64,000 bases of DNA. It comes from Tsukamurella sp. PLM1 (GTDB taxonomy: Bacteria > Actinomycetota > Actinomycetes > Mycobacteriales > Mycobacteriaceae). A program made the position numbers and the translations under genes. Below the pieces are notes generated by a model, which worked only from the letters and a program-made list of their open reading frames with translations, searched no databases and was not told the origin of the DNA. Location of the stretch: NCBI RefSeq assembly GCF_023168325.1, contig NZ_AP025688.1, positions 2,728,001 through 2,792,000 on the forward strand. The letters are read 5' to 3'. Positions 19,562 to 29,297 of the stretch are shown in pieces; the stretch's first letter is position 1; each line of letters starts with the position of its first letter.

Positions 19562-21379
19562 ATGCAGCTCAGCCTCGACGATTGCGAGAGCGGGATCACG
19601 GATCCCGACTTGCGGGACGTGACGTTCGTCGTGGTGGATCTGGAGACCACCGGGGGCTCCCCCAAGGCAGGGGACGCGATCACCGAGATCGGCGCGGTCA
19701 AGGTGCGCGGCGGTGAAGTGTTGGGCGAGTTCGCCACGCTCGTCGACCCCGGCCGCGGGATCGCGCCGCACATCACCCATCTCACCGGCATCACCACCGC
19801 CATGGTCACCGGCGCCCCGCGCATCGAATCCGTGCTGCCCGCCTTCCTGGAGTTCGCGCACGGCGCCGTGCTGGTCGCCCACAACGCCCGGTTCGACCTG
19901 GGCTTCCTCAAGGCCGCGGCGGCGGCCACCGGAACCCCGTGGCCCAAGCCCGCGTCGCTGTGCACCGTCCAGCTCGCGCGCCGGGTGCTCACGCGGGACG
20001 AGGCACCGTCGGTCAAGTTGAGCGAGCTCGCGCGCCTGTTCCGCACCGAGACCACCCCCAACCACCGCGCGCTCGACGATGCGCGCGCCACCGTCGAGGT
20101 GCTGCACGGACTGATCGGCCGCGTCGGCAACCTGGGCATCCACACGCTGGGAGAGCTGCGTGGTCACCTGCCGTCGGTCACGCCGCAGCAGCGGGCCAAG
20201 CGGGTGCTGGCCGACCACCTGCCGGAACGCCCGGGCGTCTACCTGTTCCGCGGCCCGGGGGACGAGGTGCTCTACGTGGGCACCTCGCGCGACCTGCGGC
20301 GCCGGGTGCGCAGCTACTTCACCTCGGGCGAGACGCGCGGCCGGATCAAGGAGATGGTCGGGCTGGCCGAGCGCGTGGATCACGTCGAGTGCGCGCACGC
20401 CCTCGAGGCCGCAGCGCGCGAGCTGCGGCTGATCGCAGCGCACACTCCCCAGTACAACCGCCGCTCGAAGTATCCCCGGCGCGGCTGGTGGATCCAGCTC
20501 ACCGCCGAGCCGTTCCCGCGCCTGGCCGTCCGGCGCTCCGCCACCGTCGGCACTCCGTGCCTCGGCCCGATCCGATCCCGAACCGACGCGGCGGACCTCG
20601 CCGAACTGCTCGCCGAGACCTGCGGCCTGCGCACCTGCACCACCCGTCTCCTGGCCGGCGCGGCGCACACGTGCGCCCTGGGGCCCGACGGTGCGCGCCC
20701 CCTCGGCGGATGCCACGCCTCCGTCGCGTCGCCCGAACCGGCGGCGCTGTACCGCCCGCGGGTCGAGCGGGCCGCGGCGGCGCTCACCGGCCGGTCGTCC
20801 GAGGTGTTCGATCGATTGCAGGAGCGGCTCGCCGCCCTGGCCGACCGGGAGTTCTTCGAGTCCGCGGCGCGGCTGCGCGACCGCACCGCGCAGCTGGTGG
20901 ACGTGGTCGCCCGCTCCCACGCCCTCGCCGCCTTCGCCGACGTGCCGGAGCTGTCGCTCGCCCACCCGGACGGCAGCGGCGGTTGGGAGCTGTCGATCGT
21001 CCGGCACGGGCGGCTGGCCGCTGCGGGCGTCGCACCGCGGGGTGTCCCGCCGATGCCGGTGTTCGACCGGCTGCGCACCGGGGCGGAATCGGTCTACGAG
21101 GCGGACGCGGCGCCCGACGTGCCCGACACCCTGTTCCCCGCCGACGCGCTGCACGGCGCGAGCCCCGAGGAGGCGTCGCTGCTGCGGCGGTGGGCGCTGC
21201 GCCCGGGCACCCGCATCGTCGACGTGCAGGGCACGTGGGGCGAGCCGGCGCGCGGCGCGGGGCCGTGGGTCGAGTGGGCCGCGCGCGCCGCGGAGGCCGG
21301 CCGCGACGCACGTGCCGCGGCGGCGGGCCCGCGCGCCTCCGGGAGGCAATACAGTGAGGAGGCCACGCACGCCGCGTGA
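19562..21379 (+). CDS. DEDD exonuclease fused to GIY-YIG (UvrC-like) endonuclease domain (Rv2191 type)
   Basis: The product is 605 aa. Residues about 20-185 form a DnaQ-like DEDDh exonuclease: FVVVDLETTGG (exo I), LVAHNARFDLGFL (exo II) and NHRALDDARATVEVL (exo III). Residues about 215-300 form a GIY-YIG nuclease like the UvrC N-terminus: GVYLFRGPGDEVLYVGTSRDLRRRV and ELRLIAAHTPQYNRR. The C-terminal third has a UvrC-like Cys cluster (CGLRTCTTRLL..AAHTCALG) and a UvrB-contact-like helical part (ALADREFFESAARLRDR). Rv2191 has the same build. It is probably a DNA-repair nuclease supplementing UvrC; substrate specificity is unproved. Confidence 0.9.
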   Translation: MQLSLDDCESGITDPDLRDVTFVVVDLETTGGSPKAGDAITEIGAVKVRGGEVLGEFATLVDPGRGIAPHITHLTGITTAMVTGAPRIESVLPAFLEFAHGAVLVAHNARFDLGFLKAAAAATGTPWPKPASLCTVQLARRVLTRDEAPSVKLSELARLFRTETTPNHRALDDARATVEVLHGLIGRVGNLGIHTLGELRGHLPSVTPQQRAKRVLADHLPERPGVYLFRGPGDEVLYVGTSRDLRRRVRSYFTSGETRGRIKEMVGLAERVDHVECAHALEAAARELRLIAAHTPQYNRRSKYPRRGWWIQLTAEPFPRLAVRRSATVGTPCLGPIRSRTDAADLAELLAETCGLRTCTTRLLAGAAHTCALGPDGARPLGGCHASVASPEPAALYRPRVERAAAALTGRSSEVFDRLQERLAALADREFFESAARLRDRTAQLVDVVARSHALAAFADVPELSLAHPDGSGGWELSIVRHGRLAAAGVAPRGVPPMPVFDRLRTGAESVYEADAAPDVPDTLFPADALHGASPEEASLLRRWALRPGTRIVDVQGTWGEPARGAGPWVEWAARAAEAGRDARAAAAGPRASGRQYSEEATHAA

Positions 21380-21411
21380 CGCAGCACCAGCGCAACCGGA
21401 AGGCCTCGTAC

Positions 21412-21687
21412 GTGATCACCGCGATCGTCCTCATCAACGCAGACGTGCACCGCATCCCCGAGACGGCGCAGGCCGTGGCGAACATCGAGGGGGTGTCCGA
21501 GGTGTACTCCTGCGCCGGCGACATCGACCTGATCGCGAAGGTGCGGGTGCGCGAGCACGATCAGATCGCGACCGTGGTCACGGAGAAGATCAACCGATTG
21601 GACGGCGTGGTCAGCACGTCCACCCACATCGCCTTCCGCGAGTACGCCTCGGCGGACGTCGACGCGGGCTTCGACATCGGGAACTGA
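21412..21687 (+). CDS. Stand-alone Lrp/AsnC ligand-binding (RAM) domain protein
   Basis: The product is 91 aa. GTG 21412 follows GGAAGG nine bases upstream and gives the common start VITAIVLINADVHRIPETAQ. An alternative GTG at 21376 overlaps the preceding stop as GTGA but adds an unconserved 12 residues. It is an alpha-beta RAM domain (IEGVSEVYSCAGDIDLIAKVRV, VTEKINRLDGVVSTSTHIAF) without a helix-turn-helix. Such proteins oligomerise and bind amino acids, and may modulate partner Lrp proteins. It is convergent with the CitE-like gene. Confidence 0.85.
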   Translation: MITAIVLINADVHRIPETAQAVANIEGVSEVYSCAGDIDLIAKVRVREHDQIATVVTEKINRLDGVVSTSTHIAFREYASADVDAGFDIGN

Positions 21688-21699
21688 CCGAAGCGGAGG

Positions 21700-22551
21700 T
21701 CAGTAGCCGCTGTGACTGACCTCGGCGGCTTCGACTTCGATACCGAAGTCGACCGCCTGCTGGATGATCTTCTGCGCGCGCGCGAGGCGAGGGAGGTCGG
21801 AACCGTCGGTGATCTTGCCGCCGGACTTCTCGAAGGCGTCGATGAACCCGTGCGCCCACGCGACGTCCGCGTCGCTCGGGCTCAGACCCGCGTTGATGAT
21901 CCCGGCGTGCTCGTGCGTGAGGCACAGCTTGCCGGACATGCCCATCTCCTTGGCGTGCGCGGTGCCCGTCGGCAGGTGGGCGATGTTCAGCGTGGGCCCG
22001 TCGATCGGGGCCGGCAGCCGCGCGGCACGCGAGGCGATCACGAGCTGCGAGCGGGCGTAGACCAGCGCGATCGGGTCGTCGCCGGCCGCGGTGTCGCGCT
22101 TGAAGTCGCCGGTGCCGAAGGCGATGCGGAAGGTCGACGGGGCGGACGCGATCTGCGCCACGTTCTGCATCCCCCGCGCCGTCTCGACCAGGGCGAGGAT
22201 GCGGGTCCCGTCGGCGAGCCGGTCGGCGGTGTCGTCGAGGTGGCTGGCCGACTCGGACTTGGCCAGCATGACGCCCTCGAGGCCCTCGCACTGCTTGAGC
22301 GCGGCGCAGTCCTCACTCCAGAACTCGCTGGCGGCGTCGTTGATCCGGACCCACGCGCGGTGGCCGGTGGTGAGCCACTCGACGGTGTCGAGCCGCGCCT
22401 GCTTCTTGTCCTTGGCGGCGACCGCGTCCTCCATGTCGATGATCACCGCGTCGGCCTCGCTGGCCTGCGCGATGGCGAAAAGTTCGGGATGCGAGGCCGG
22501 GACGAGCAGCCAGGAACGAGCGATCTGCGGGGAAACGGTGCGCTTGGTCAC
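21700..22551 (-). CDS. HpcH/HpaI aldolase / CitE-like lyase
   Basis: The product is 283 aa with a GTG start at 22551. It fits the CitE-like TIM-barrel family: SWLLVPASHPELFAIA, DAVIIDMEDAVAAKDK (metal-site Glu/Asp), WVRINDAAS, ILALVETARGM and FGTGDFKRD. No citD, citF or citX neighbour exists, so it is not a citrate-lyase subunit. Stand-alone members cleave or form citramalyl-, malyl- or beta-hydroxyacyl-CoA. The precise substrate cannot be called. Confidence 0.83.
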   Translation of the reverse strand: MTKRTVSPQIARSWLLVPASHPELFAIAQASEADAVIIDMEDAVAAKDKKQARLDTVEWLTTGHRAWVRINDAASEFWSEDCAALKQCEGLEGVMLAKSESASHLDDTADRLADGTRILALVETARGMQNVAQIASAPSTFRIAFGTGDFKRDTAAGDDPIALVYARSQLVIASRAARLPAPIDGPTLNIAHLPTGTAHAKEMGMSGKLCLTHEHAGIINAGLSPSDADVAWAHGFIDAFEKSGGKITDGSDLPRLARAQKIIQQAVDFGIEVEAAEVSHSGY

Positions 22552-22623
22552 GCAGCCAAGGTTAGGCGCGTGGAACGCCGAATTCCACGGAATGGAATCT
22601 TTTGCGCATTGTGTTCATTGCGC

Positions 22624-23091
22624 TCACTCGGAGATGTCCGAGACCGTCGCGTCGTACGCGGCGATCAGGGCCGCGGGGTCGACGATCGCACTGTGGCCGT
22701 GCGCGCCCGCACCGAGGGCCACCGTCGGGCCGGCGACGCGCTCGTCGACGTACACGGGCCAGCCCCCGCGGGCCCCGATCGGCGTGATGGTTCCGCGCTC
22801 GTAGCCGGTCGCCTCGAGCGCCTCGTCGGCAGGCGGCATCGCCAAGCGGTTGACGCCGACCACGGCACGCAGCTTCGGCCACGCGATGGATCGGTCGCCC
22901 GGCACGAGGGCGAACAGGTAGTCGCCCTCGCCGCGGCGCACCACGAGCGATTTGACCAGTCGCGCGGGCGGCAGGTCCATGAGGGCCGCCGCCTCCTCCA
23001 GGCTCCGCGCCGCCGGGCGCTCGCGGACGGCCACCGTCAGACCCCGGGCCTCGGCGTCCGCGCGCATCCGGTCCAGTCCCGAGTCACTCAT
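22624..23091 (-). CDS. YbaK/EbsC-family aminoacyl-tRNA editing protein
   Basis: The product is 155 aa. ATG 23091 overlaps the trpD stop as ATGA, so it is translationally coupled. The YbaK fold is recognisable from ARLVKSLVVR (substrate-pocket Lys), LFALVPGDRSIAWPKLRAVVG, and the C-terminal G-rich VALGAGAHGHSAIVDPAALI. Relatives deacylate mischarged tRNA-Pro (Cys or Ala) in trans. Specificity is not readable here. Confidence 0.85.
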   Translation of the reverse strand: MSDSGLDRMRADAEARGLTVAVRERPAARSLEEAAALMDLPPARLVKSLVVRRGEGDYLFALVPGDRSIAWPKLRAVVGVNRLAMPPADEALEATGYERGTITPIGARGGWPVYVDERVAGPTVALGAGAHGHSAIVDPAALIAAYDATVSDISE

Positions 23092-24134
23092 GCGCCCGCG
23101 ATCTCCTGCGACAGCGCCACCCAGCGGTCCAGCAGGGCGGCCGCGGCCCCGGAGTCGACGGCCTCCGCGACCCGCGGCAGATGTGCGGCGAGCGCGTCCT
23201 GCACGGACTCTCCCGCGGTGAGCCCCTCGTGCGCAGCGACGGCGCCGGCGGAATTGAGCAGTACAGCGTCCCGCACCGGGCCCGTCCGGCCCGCCAGGAA
23301 CTCGCGCGCGATCCGCGCGTTCACCGTCGCGTCGCCGCCGCGCAGGTCCTCCATCGTCACGCGGGGCAGGCCCAGCGCGGTCGGGTCGACGGATTCGACG
23401 CCGACGCCGTCCTCCTGCACGCGCCACACCGTCGACGTCGCGGTGGTGGTCAGCTCGTCCAGGCCGTCGTCACCGCGGACGACGATCACGTGGTCCTTGC
23501 CGCCGCGATCCGCGAACGCCTGCGCCACGACCGGCGCGAGGTCGGCGAACGCGCATCCGATGAGCCCGGCGGAGGGCCGACCCGGGTTGGTCAGCGGCCC
23601 GAGGACGTTGAACACCGTCGGGATCCCGATCTCCTTGCGGGTGGCGCCGGCGAAGCGCAGCCCCGAGTGGAACACGGAGGCGAGACAGAAGCCGATCCCC
23701 AACTCGGCGGTCGTGCGCGCGACGCCCTCCGCGTTCAGCCCGATCGCGACCCCGAGGGCCTCCAGGCAGTCCGCGCCGCCCGACTTCGACGAGGCGGCCC
23801 GGTTGCCGTGCTTGAGCACCGGCACACCCGCCGCGGCCACCACGATCGAGCTCATCGTCGAGATGTTCACCGAGTGCGAGCGGTCGCCGCCCGTGCCGAC
23901 GATGTCGACGGCACGTCCCGCGAACGGCACAGGGGTCGTGAGCGAGAGCATCACGTCGGCCAGCGCCCGCACCTCGACGGGCGACGGGCCCTTCATCTTC
24001 ATCGCAACGCCGAACGCGGAGATCTGCGACGGGGTGGCCCCGTCGCTCATGATCTCGGACATCGCCCACCGGGCCTGCTCCGCGTCGAGGTCGCGCTGGG
24101 CGGTGAGCTCGGTGAGAACCGTCGGCCAATCCAT
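23088..24134 (-). CDS. trpD: Anthranilate phosphoribosyltransferase
   Basis: The product is 348 aa starting at ATG 24134. It transfers phosphoribosyl from PRPP to anthranilate, the second step of tryptophan synthesis. Diagnostic motifs are DIVGTGGDRSHSVNIST (PRPP loop), KHGNRAASSKSGGADCLEALG, RKEIGIPTVFNVLGPLTNPGRP and VVRGDDGLDELTTT. As in M. tuberculosis (Rv2192c) it sits apart from other trp genes, upstream of ctaE and on the opposite strand. Confidence 0.96.
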   Translation of the reverse strand: MDWPTVLTELTAQRDLDAEQARWAMSEIMSDGATPSQISAFGVAMKMKGPSPVEVRALADVMLSLTTPVPFAGRAVDIVGTGGDRSHSVNISTMSSIVVAAAGVPVLKHGNRAASSKSGGADCLEALGVAIGLNAEGVARTTAELGIGFCLASVFHSGLRFAGATRKEIGIPTVFNVLGPLTNPGRPSAGLIGCAFADLAPVVAQAFADRGGKDHVIVVRGDDGLDELTTTATSTVWRVQEDGVGVESVDPTALGLPRVTMEDLRGGDATVNARIAREFLAGRTGPVRDAVLLNSAGAVAAHEGLTAGESVQDALAAHLPRVAEAVDSGAAAALLDRWVALSQEIAGA

Positions 24135-24157
24135 GGCCGCAACTGTAATCGGGGCGG

Positions 24158-24613
24158 TCAAGCGGGAATCTGGAGCACCTGCCACAGCACGGCCCGCCCG
24201 CGGTGCCGCGCGGTCACGCCCGCCATCCGCGAACGCTCCTGGGAGACGTGCAGCGCGTCCACCTTCTGCACCCGCGCGACGACCACGGTCTCCACGCCCT
24301 CCGGGCCGGGAGTGGCCGCACCGTCGGGAGCCATCCGCTCGTACCGGTCCTGCGCGACGAGCCGCAGGACCTCGTCGACCTCCCCGGACGGAAGCTCGAG
24401 TACGTGCAGCAGCACGCTCTGCGCCTCCGGAACGAAACCCGGCGACGCGTCGAGGACCGCCGACGACGCCGCCGCGTCGTCCGCGGACTGGGCCACGGGA
24501 ACCAAACCGGGGTGCCCGGGCGTTAGCTCTTCGACGGTGCGCTGCGACAGCCGGCCCAGGAGGCGACCCAGACGGGTGCGCTGCTCGGGCCTGCCGTTGA
24601 GATCGTAGGGCAA
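24158..24613 (-). CDS. Hypothetical protein upstream of trpD
   Basis: The product would be 151 aa with a TTG start at 24613 preceded by AAGG. It is acidic, with an N-terminal Arg-rich helix (RPEQRTRLGRLLGRLSQRTVEEL), a middle low-complexity Ala stretch and a C-terminal beta-rich segment (VETVVVARVQKVDALHVSQE, GRAVLWQVLQIPA). I do not recognise it. Codon pattern and a 23-bp gap to trpD support a real gene co-transcribed with trpD. The start is uncertain. Confidence 0.55.
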   Translation of the reverse strand: MPYDLNGRPEQRTRLGRLLGRLSQRTVEELTPGHPGLVPVAQSADDAAASSAVLDASPGFVPEAQSVLLHVLELPSGEVDEVLRLVAQDRYERMAPDGAATPGPEGVETVVVARVQKVDALHVSQERSRMAGVTARHRGRAVLWQVLQIPA

Positions 24614-24761
24614 GGTATGCCTTATCTGCCGGTGACGGAAAGTCGCTGACGTGGCGTTTCAAGGGAGCGAGCGGAGGGCCTACGGACCGCCCGCAATATT
24701 CGACGCGCCCAATCTGCGACCCGGGTAGGCATTCGATACTACGACCGGTCATACTTGCGGA

Positions 24762-25374
24762 GTGACTAGCGCCGCACCCACCTCAGCTACAGCCATCACC
24801 CAGCGCGTGCACTCACTCAACCGGCCCAACATGGTCAGCGTCGGGACCATCGTCTGGCTGTCGAGCGAGCTCATGTTCTTCGCCGGGCTCTTCGCCATGT
24901 ACTTCGTGGCGCGAGCAGGCGCGGGAGAACGGCTGGCCCCCCGCCGACACCAACATCAGCCTGGCCGCGGCGCTGCCGCCGACCATCGTGCTGATCGCGT
25001 CGTCGGTCACCTGCCAGCTGGGCGTCTTCGCCGCTGAGAAGGGCGATGTCTTCAAGTTCCGCGTGTGGTACTTCGTCTCGTTCCTGATGGGTGCCGCGTT
25101 CATCGCGGGCCAGCTGAACGAATACCTCACGTTGGTCGGCGAGGGCATGACGCTGAGCTCCTCGGTGTACGGCTCGGTCTTCTACATGGCGACCGGCTTC
25201 CACGGCCTGCACGTCATGGGCGGCCTCGTGGCCTTCATCTTCATCCTGGCCCGCAGCCGCGCCTCGAAGTTCACGCCCGCCCAGGCGACCTCGGCGATCG
25301 TCGTCAGTTACTACTGGCACTTCGTCGACGTGGTGTGGATCGGCCTGTTCGCCGTCATCTACATCATTCGCTAA
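24762..25374 (+). CDS. ctaE: Cytochrome c oxidase subunit III, one frame break
   Basis: The product is about 204 aa. GTG 24762 lies seven bases after a CATACT -10 element, so the mRNA may be leaderless. The N-terminus [24 protein letters not shown] is almost invariant in mycobacterial CtaE. The C-terminal half keeps [18 protein letters not shown] and [21 protein letters not shown]. The frame breaks at about 24914-24921; restoring a lost CA dinucleotide yields [16 protein letters not shown]. Subunit III is part of the aa3 oxidase, which forms a supercomplex with the bcc complex encoded just downstream. Confidence 0.93.
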
Positions 25375-25412
25375 AGACGTATTTCTCAGTCGCCATCACA
25401 GAGGGATTGCAG

Positions 25413-26351
25413 ATGAGTTCAGCCAAGTTCGACCCCGCCGGCGAGGGAGGCGAGCCCAGCAGCGCGGAGCGCACCGTCGCTTCAAGTGCCGGGCCCGATC
25501 GCTCGTCGGCGCAGAAGGCCCGTAAGCAACGCAAGCTGCGCCGCAAGGTGACCAGCGCGGCGTTGCTGGTGGGAGGTCTGCTGGCCGCCGGCGGCATCGC
25601 CACCGTCGCCAGCCCCACCCCAGGTCGCGGTCGCGGACGATTTCGACTCCGCGCAGATCCAGGAGGGCAAGCGGCTGTACGAGACCTCGTGCATCAGCTG
25701 CCACGGCGCCGCCCTTGAGGGCGTGAAGGACCGCGGACCGAGCCTCGTGGGTGTGGGCGACGCCGCGGTGTACTTCCAGGTGCACTCGGGCCGCATGCCG
25801 GCCACCGTCAACTCGGCGCAGATCGTGCGCAAGCCCGCCAAGTTCGACGCGAAGCAGATCGACGCCATGGGCGCATACATCCAGTCGATCGGCGGCGGAC
25901 CGTCGATCGTGTGGGAGTACAACGCGGACGGCTCGATCAAGCGGAACGAGAACGGCGACCGCGTGATCGCCCAGGCGTCGCTGCGCGGCACGAACCTCGG
26001 CGCCGGCGCCGAGCTGTTCCGCCTCAACTGCGCCTCGTGCCACAACTTCACCGGCCGCGGCGGCGCACTGTCCGGCGGTAAGTTCGCTCCGCCGCTCGAC
26101 CCGGCGAACGAGCAGGAGATCTACGCGGCGATGCTGACGGGCCCGCAGAACATGCCCAAGTTCTCGGACCGTTCGCTCTCGCCGGAGGAGAAGAAGAACA
26201 TCATCGGGTTCATCAAGAACGCCAGCGAGACGCAGTCCCCGGCGGCTCGGGCATCGGTGGGTTCGGTCCCGCCGCCGAGGGCATGGTCATGTGGTTCACC
26301 GGGATGATCGCCGTCGTCGGCGCCGCGATGTGGGTTGGGAGCAGGAATTGA
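25413..26351 (+). CDS. qcrC: Di-heme cytochrome c subunit of the bcc complex, two frame breaks
   Basis: ATG 25413 has GAGGGA eight bases upstream. A basic cytoplasmic tail, one signal/anchor helix ([18 protein letters not shown]), two c-type heme domains with CISCH and CASCH, and a C-terminal helix ([19 protein letters not shown]) give the mycobacterial QcrC plan. About 313 aa. Frame breaks fall in the C runs at 25618-25621 (two Cs short) and 26237-26240 (one C short). The covalent di-heme subunit passes electrons directly to CtaC, replacing soluble cytochrome c. The stop overlaps the qcrA start as TTGA. Confidence 0.93.
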
Positions 26352-27529
26352 CCGCCAAGCCGTTGAAGAACGTCCCGTCGGACGACGAATTGGACAACCT
26401 GTCCCACGACGAGCTGGTGAAGCTCGGTACCAACCTCGACGGTGTCGAGCTGGTCTACCGCGAGCCCCGCTGGCCCGTCCCGGGGACCCGCGCCGAGAAG
26501 CGCGCCGAGCGGACCGTCGCCCTGTGGTTCGTCCTCGCCGGACTGTTCGCCCTGGGCACCCTGGGCGTGTTCCTGTTCTGGCCGTGGAAGTACCAGGGCA
26601 TCGATGACACCCACTACTGGTGGTACACGCTGTACACGCCGATGCTGGGCATCACCTTCGGACTGTCGTTGCTGAGCCTGTTCGCCGGCACCGTCCAGTT
26701 CACGAAGAAGTTCATCCCCGAGGAGATCGCGGTCCAGCAGCGGCACGACGCCGGCGGCTCGGACAAGATCGACAAGGTCACCACGGCCGCCCTGTTCAAG
26801 GACGCGCTCGAGACCTCCACCCTCCCCCGCCGCAAGATGCTCATCGCCTCCGCCGGTTTCGGCGTGGGCGTGTTCGGACTGGCCGCGGCGGCCGGGTTCC
26901 TGGGCGGTCTGATCAAGAACCCGTGGGCCAAGCGCGAGGCCTCGCCGCTGTGGCACACCGGCTGGTCGCCGTACTGGAACTCGCTGACCAACGACTTCTC
27001 CAGCGATCTCAACCACGAGCCCGTGTTCCTCCGCAACGACGTGGGCGACCCGTACAAGGTCAAGCTGGTCAAGGCGGAGGATCTCGACGCCGGCGGCATG
27101 ATGACCGTGTTCCCGTGGCGCGCCTCCGACGGTTTCGGCGACACGCCGGAGTCCCGCGAGCGCCTGCTCCACGGCCTCAAGGGGATCCGTAACCCCGTCA
27201 TGCTGATCCGCCTCCGTCCCGAGGACAGCGCCCGGGCGATCAAGCGCGTGGGCCAGGAGGACTTCAACTACGGCGATTACTGGGCCTACACCAAGGTCTG
27301 CAGCCACTTCGGTTGCCCCACCTCGCTGTACGAGCAGCAGACGAACCGCATCCTCTGCCCGTGCCACCAGTCGCAGTTCAACGCCCTCGAGTACGGCAAG
27401 CCGGTCTTCGGCCCGGCGGCACGTGCACTGGCGCAGCTGCCGATCTCGGTGAACGAGCAGGGCTACATGGTCGCCAACGGCGACTTCATCGAACAGGTCG
27501 GACCGGCCTTCTGGGAGGCGACGCACTGA
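26348..27529 (+). CDS. qcrA: Rieske iron-sulfur protein of the bcc complex
   Basis: The product is 393 aa. I chose TTG 26348: GGAG lies at good spacing and the codon overlaps the qcrC stop (TTGA), while longer starts lie inside qcrC coding sequence. There are three N-terminal membrane helices ([39 protein letters not shown] and the [19 protein letters not shown] segment), as in other actinobacterial QcrA. The Rieske cluster ligands are [10 protein letters not shown] and CPCHQSQF near the C-terminus. It takes electrons from menaquinol and passes them to QcrC. Confidence 0.95.
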   Translation: MTAKPLKNVPSDDELDNLSHDELVKLGTNLDGVELVYREPRWPVPGTRAEKRAERTVALWFVLAGLFALGTLGVFLFWPWKYQGIDDTHYWWYTLYTPMLGITFGLSLLSLFAGTVQFTKKFIPEEIAVQQRHDAGGSDKIDKVTTAALFKDALETSTLPRRKMLIASAGFGVGVFGLAAAAGFLGGLIKNPWAKREASPLWHTGWSPYWNSLTNDFSSDLNHEPVFLRNDVGDPYKVKLVKAEDLDAGGMMTVFPWRASDGFGDTPESRERLLHGLKGIRNPVMLIRLRPEDSARAIKRVGQEDFNYGDYWAYTKVCSHFGCPTSLYEQQTNRILCPCHQSQFNALEYGKPVFGPAARALAQLPISVNEQGYMVANGDFIEQVGPAFWEATH

Positions 27530-29154
27530 TGAGCACGTTCGGAGATCGCCTCGGCCACCAGGCCAACGATCTGGATTCGCGTTATCACTTCGCGCCCGGC
27601 ATCCGTCGCCAGATCAATAAGGTCTTCCCCACGCACTGGTCCTTCATGCTGGGTGAGATCGCGCTGTACAGCTTCGTGATCCTGCTGCTGTCGGGTGTCT
27701 ACCTCACCCTGTTCTTCGATCCGTCGATGGCCGAGGTGCACTACGAGGGCGCCTACGAGCCGCTGCACGGCGTCGCGATGTCGCGCGCCTACGCCACCAC
27801 CCTGGACATCTCGTTCGAGGTGCGCGGCGGCCTGTTCATCCGCCAGATCCATCACTGGGCCGCCCTGATGTTCGCGGCGTCGATCATCATCCACATGGCC
27901 CGCATCTTCTTCACCGGTGCGTTCCGCCGCCCGCGCGAGGCGAACTGGGTCATCGGCTGCGCCCTACTGCTGCTGGCGATGTTCGAGGGCTTCTTCGGCT
28001 ACTCGATCCCGGACGACCTGCTCTCGGGCACGGGCGTGCGCGCCGCCATGTCGGGCATCGTGGTCGGCCTGCCGGTCATCGGCACCTGGGTCCACTGGGC
28101 CCTGTTCGGTGGGGACTTCCCCGGCGACCTGCTGATCCCGCGCCTGTACGTGCTGCACATCCTGCTGTTCCCGGGCATCATCCTGGCCCTCATCGCGGGC
28201 CACCTCGCCCTGGTCTGGTACCAGAAGCACACGCAGTTCGCCGGCCCCGGCCGCACCGAGGAGAACGTGGTGGGTGTCCGCATCCTCCCCGTCTTCGCCG
28301 TCAAGACCGGCGCGTACTTCGCCGCCACCTTCGGCATCATCGGCCTCATGGCGGGCATCTTCACGATCAACCCCGTGTGGAACATCGGCCCGTACGACCC
28401 GGCGAAGGTGTCCGCGGGCGTCCAGCCCGACATCTACATGATGTGGACCGATGGTCTGGCCCGTCTGTGGCCGGCCTGGGAGCTGTACTTCTGGGGCCAC
28501 ACGGTTCCGGGTGCCGCGTTCGTGGCCATCATCATCGGCGTGATCGTCGGCCTGATGTTCGCGTACCCCTGGATCGAGAAGAAGCTCACGGGCGACGACG
28601 CGCACCACAACATCCTGCAGCGTCCCCGTGACGTGCCGGTGCGCACCGCGATCGGCGCCATGGCGCTCGCGTTCTACATCGTGCTCACTCTGTCGTGCAT
28701 CAACGACATCATCGCGCTGAAGTTCCATCTGTCCCTCAACGCGATGACCTGGATCGGCCGCATCGGCCTCGTGGTCCTGCCCCCGATCGCGTACTGGCTG
28801 ACCTACCGGTTCTGCATCGGCCTGCAGCGCGCCGACCGCGCGGTGCTGGAGCACGGCATCGAGACCGGCGTCATCGTCCGCCGCCCGAACGGCGAGTTCA
28901 TCGAGCTCCACCAGCCGCTCGGACCGGTCGACGAGCACGGCCACGCGGTCCCGCTCGCCTACCAGGGTGCGACGGTGCCGAGCAAGGCCAACCAGCTCGG
29001 CGCCGCCGGCCAGCCCGGTACGGGTTCGTTCCTGCGGGCCGACCCGGCCGACGAGCAGCGCGAGAACGCCGAGCGCGATCACGCGAACGAGCTCAAGGCG
29101 CTCGAGGCCCTGCAGAAGGTCCAGGACAACGGCGGCAAGATCGACGTCGACTAG
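27529..29154 (+). CDS. qcrB: Cytochrome b subunit of the bcc complex
   Basis: The product is 541 aa. ATG 27529 overlaps the qcrA stop as TGATG, with GGGAGG upstream. There are eight or nine membrane helices. Heme b ligands lie in [17 protein letters not shown] and the later [37 protein letters not shown] and [13 protein letters not shown] regions outline the quinol sites, and the hydrophilic C-terminal extension is typical of actinobacteria. QcrB is the target of the imidazopyridine telacebec (Q203) in mycobacteria. A strong terminator 15 bp downstream ends the ctaE-qcrCAB unit. Confidence 0.97.
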   Translation: MSTFGDRLGHQANDLDSRYHFAPGIRRQINKVFPTHWSFMLGEIALYSFVILLLSGVYLTLFFDPSMAEVHYEGAYEPLHGVAMSRAYATTLDISFEVRGGLFIRQIHHWAALMFAASIIIHMARIFFTGAFRRPREANWVIGCALLLLAMFEGFFGYSIPDDLLSGTGVRAAMSGIVVGLPVIGTWVHWALFGGDFPGDLLIPRLYVLHILLFPGIILALIAGHLALVWYQKHTQFAGPGRTEENVVGVRILPVFAVKTGAYFAATFGIIGLMAGIFTINPVWNIGPYDPAKVSAGVQPDIYMMWTDGLARLWPAWELYFWGHTVPGAAFVAIIIGVIVGLMFAYPWIEKKLTGDDAHHNILQRPRDVPVRTAIGAMALAFYIVLTLSCINDIIALKFHLSLNAMTWIGRIGLVVLPPIAYWLTYRFCIGLQRADRAVLEHGIETGVIVRRPNGEFIELHQPLGPVDEHGHAVPLAYQGATVPSKANQLGAAGQPGTGSFLRADPADEQRENAERDHANELKALEALQKVQDNGGKIDVD

Positions 29155-29169
29155 ATCCGCCTGAACGCC

Positions 29170-29206
29170 ACTGCGGCCCCTCCCCTACCCCGGGAGGGGC
29201 CGCAGT
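29170..29206 (+). terminator. Rho-independent terminator after qcrB
   Basis: A perfect 15-bp stem (ACTGCGGCCCCTCCC at 29170-29184 with its complement at 29192-29206) and a 7-nt loop is followed by CGTTTCC. It lies 15 bp past the qcrB stop. Confidence 0.88.
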
Positions 29207-29297
29207 CGTTTCCGGGCGGCGCACGCTCCTGGCACCGTCGCCGGGGTGTCCCGGGAGCGCCGCGGACGCGACGAGGTGACCTGGGCCCGCGAGTGAT

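Noticed and set aside
19232..21370. A 712-codon minus-strand open frame opposite the DnaQ/GIY-YIG gene
   Set aside because: It is the antisense shadow of a well-supported nuclease gene; only its last 69 codons, a separate small gene with its own ribosome site, are kept. Long antisense frames are expected at this GC content.
21700..22551. Citrate lyase beta subunit
   Set aside because: No citD, citF, citC or citX gene accompanies it; stand-alone CitE-like proteins act on other CoA esters.
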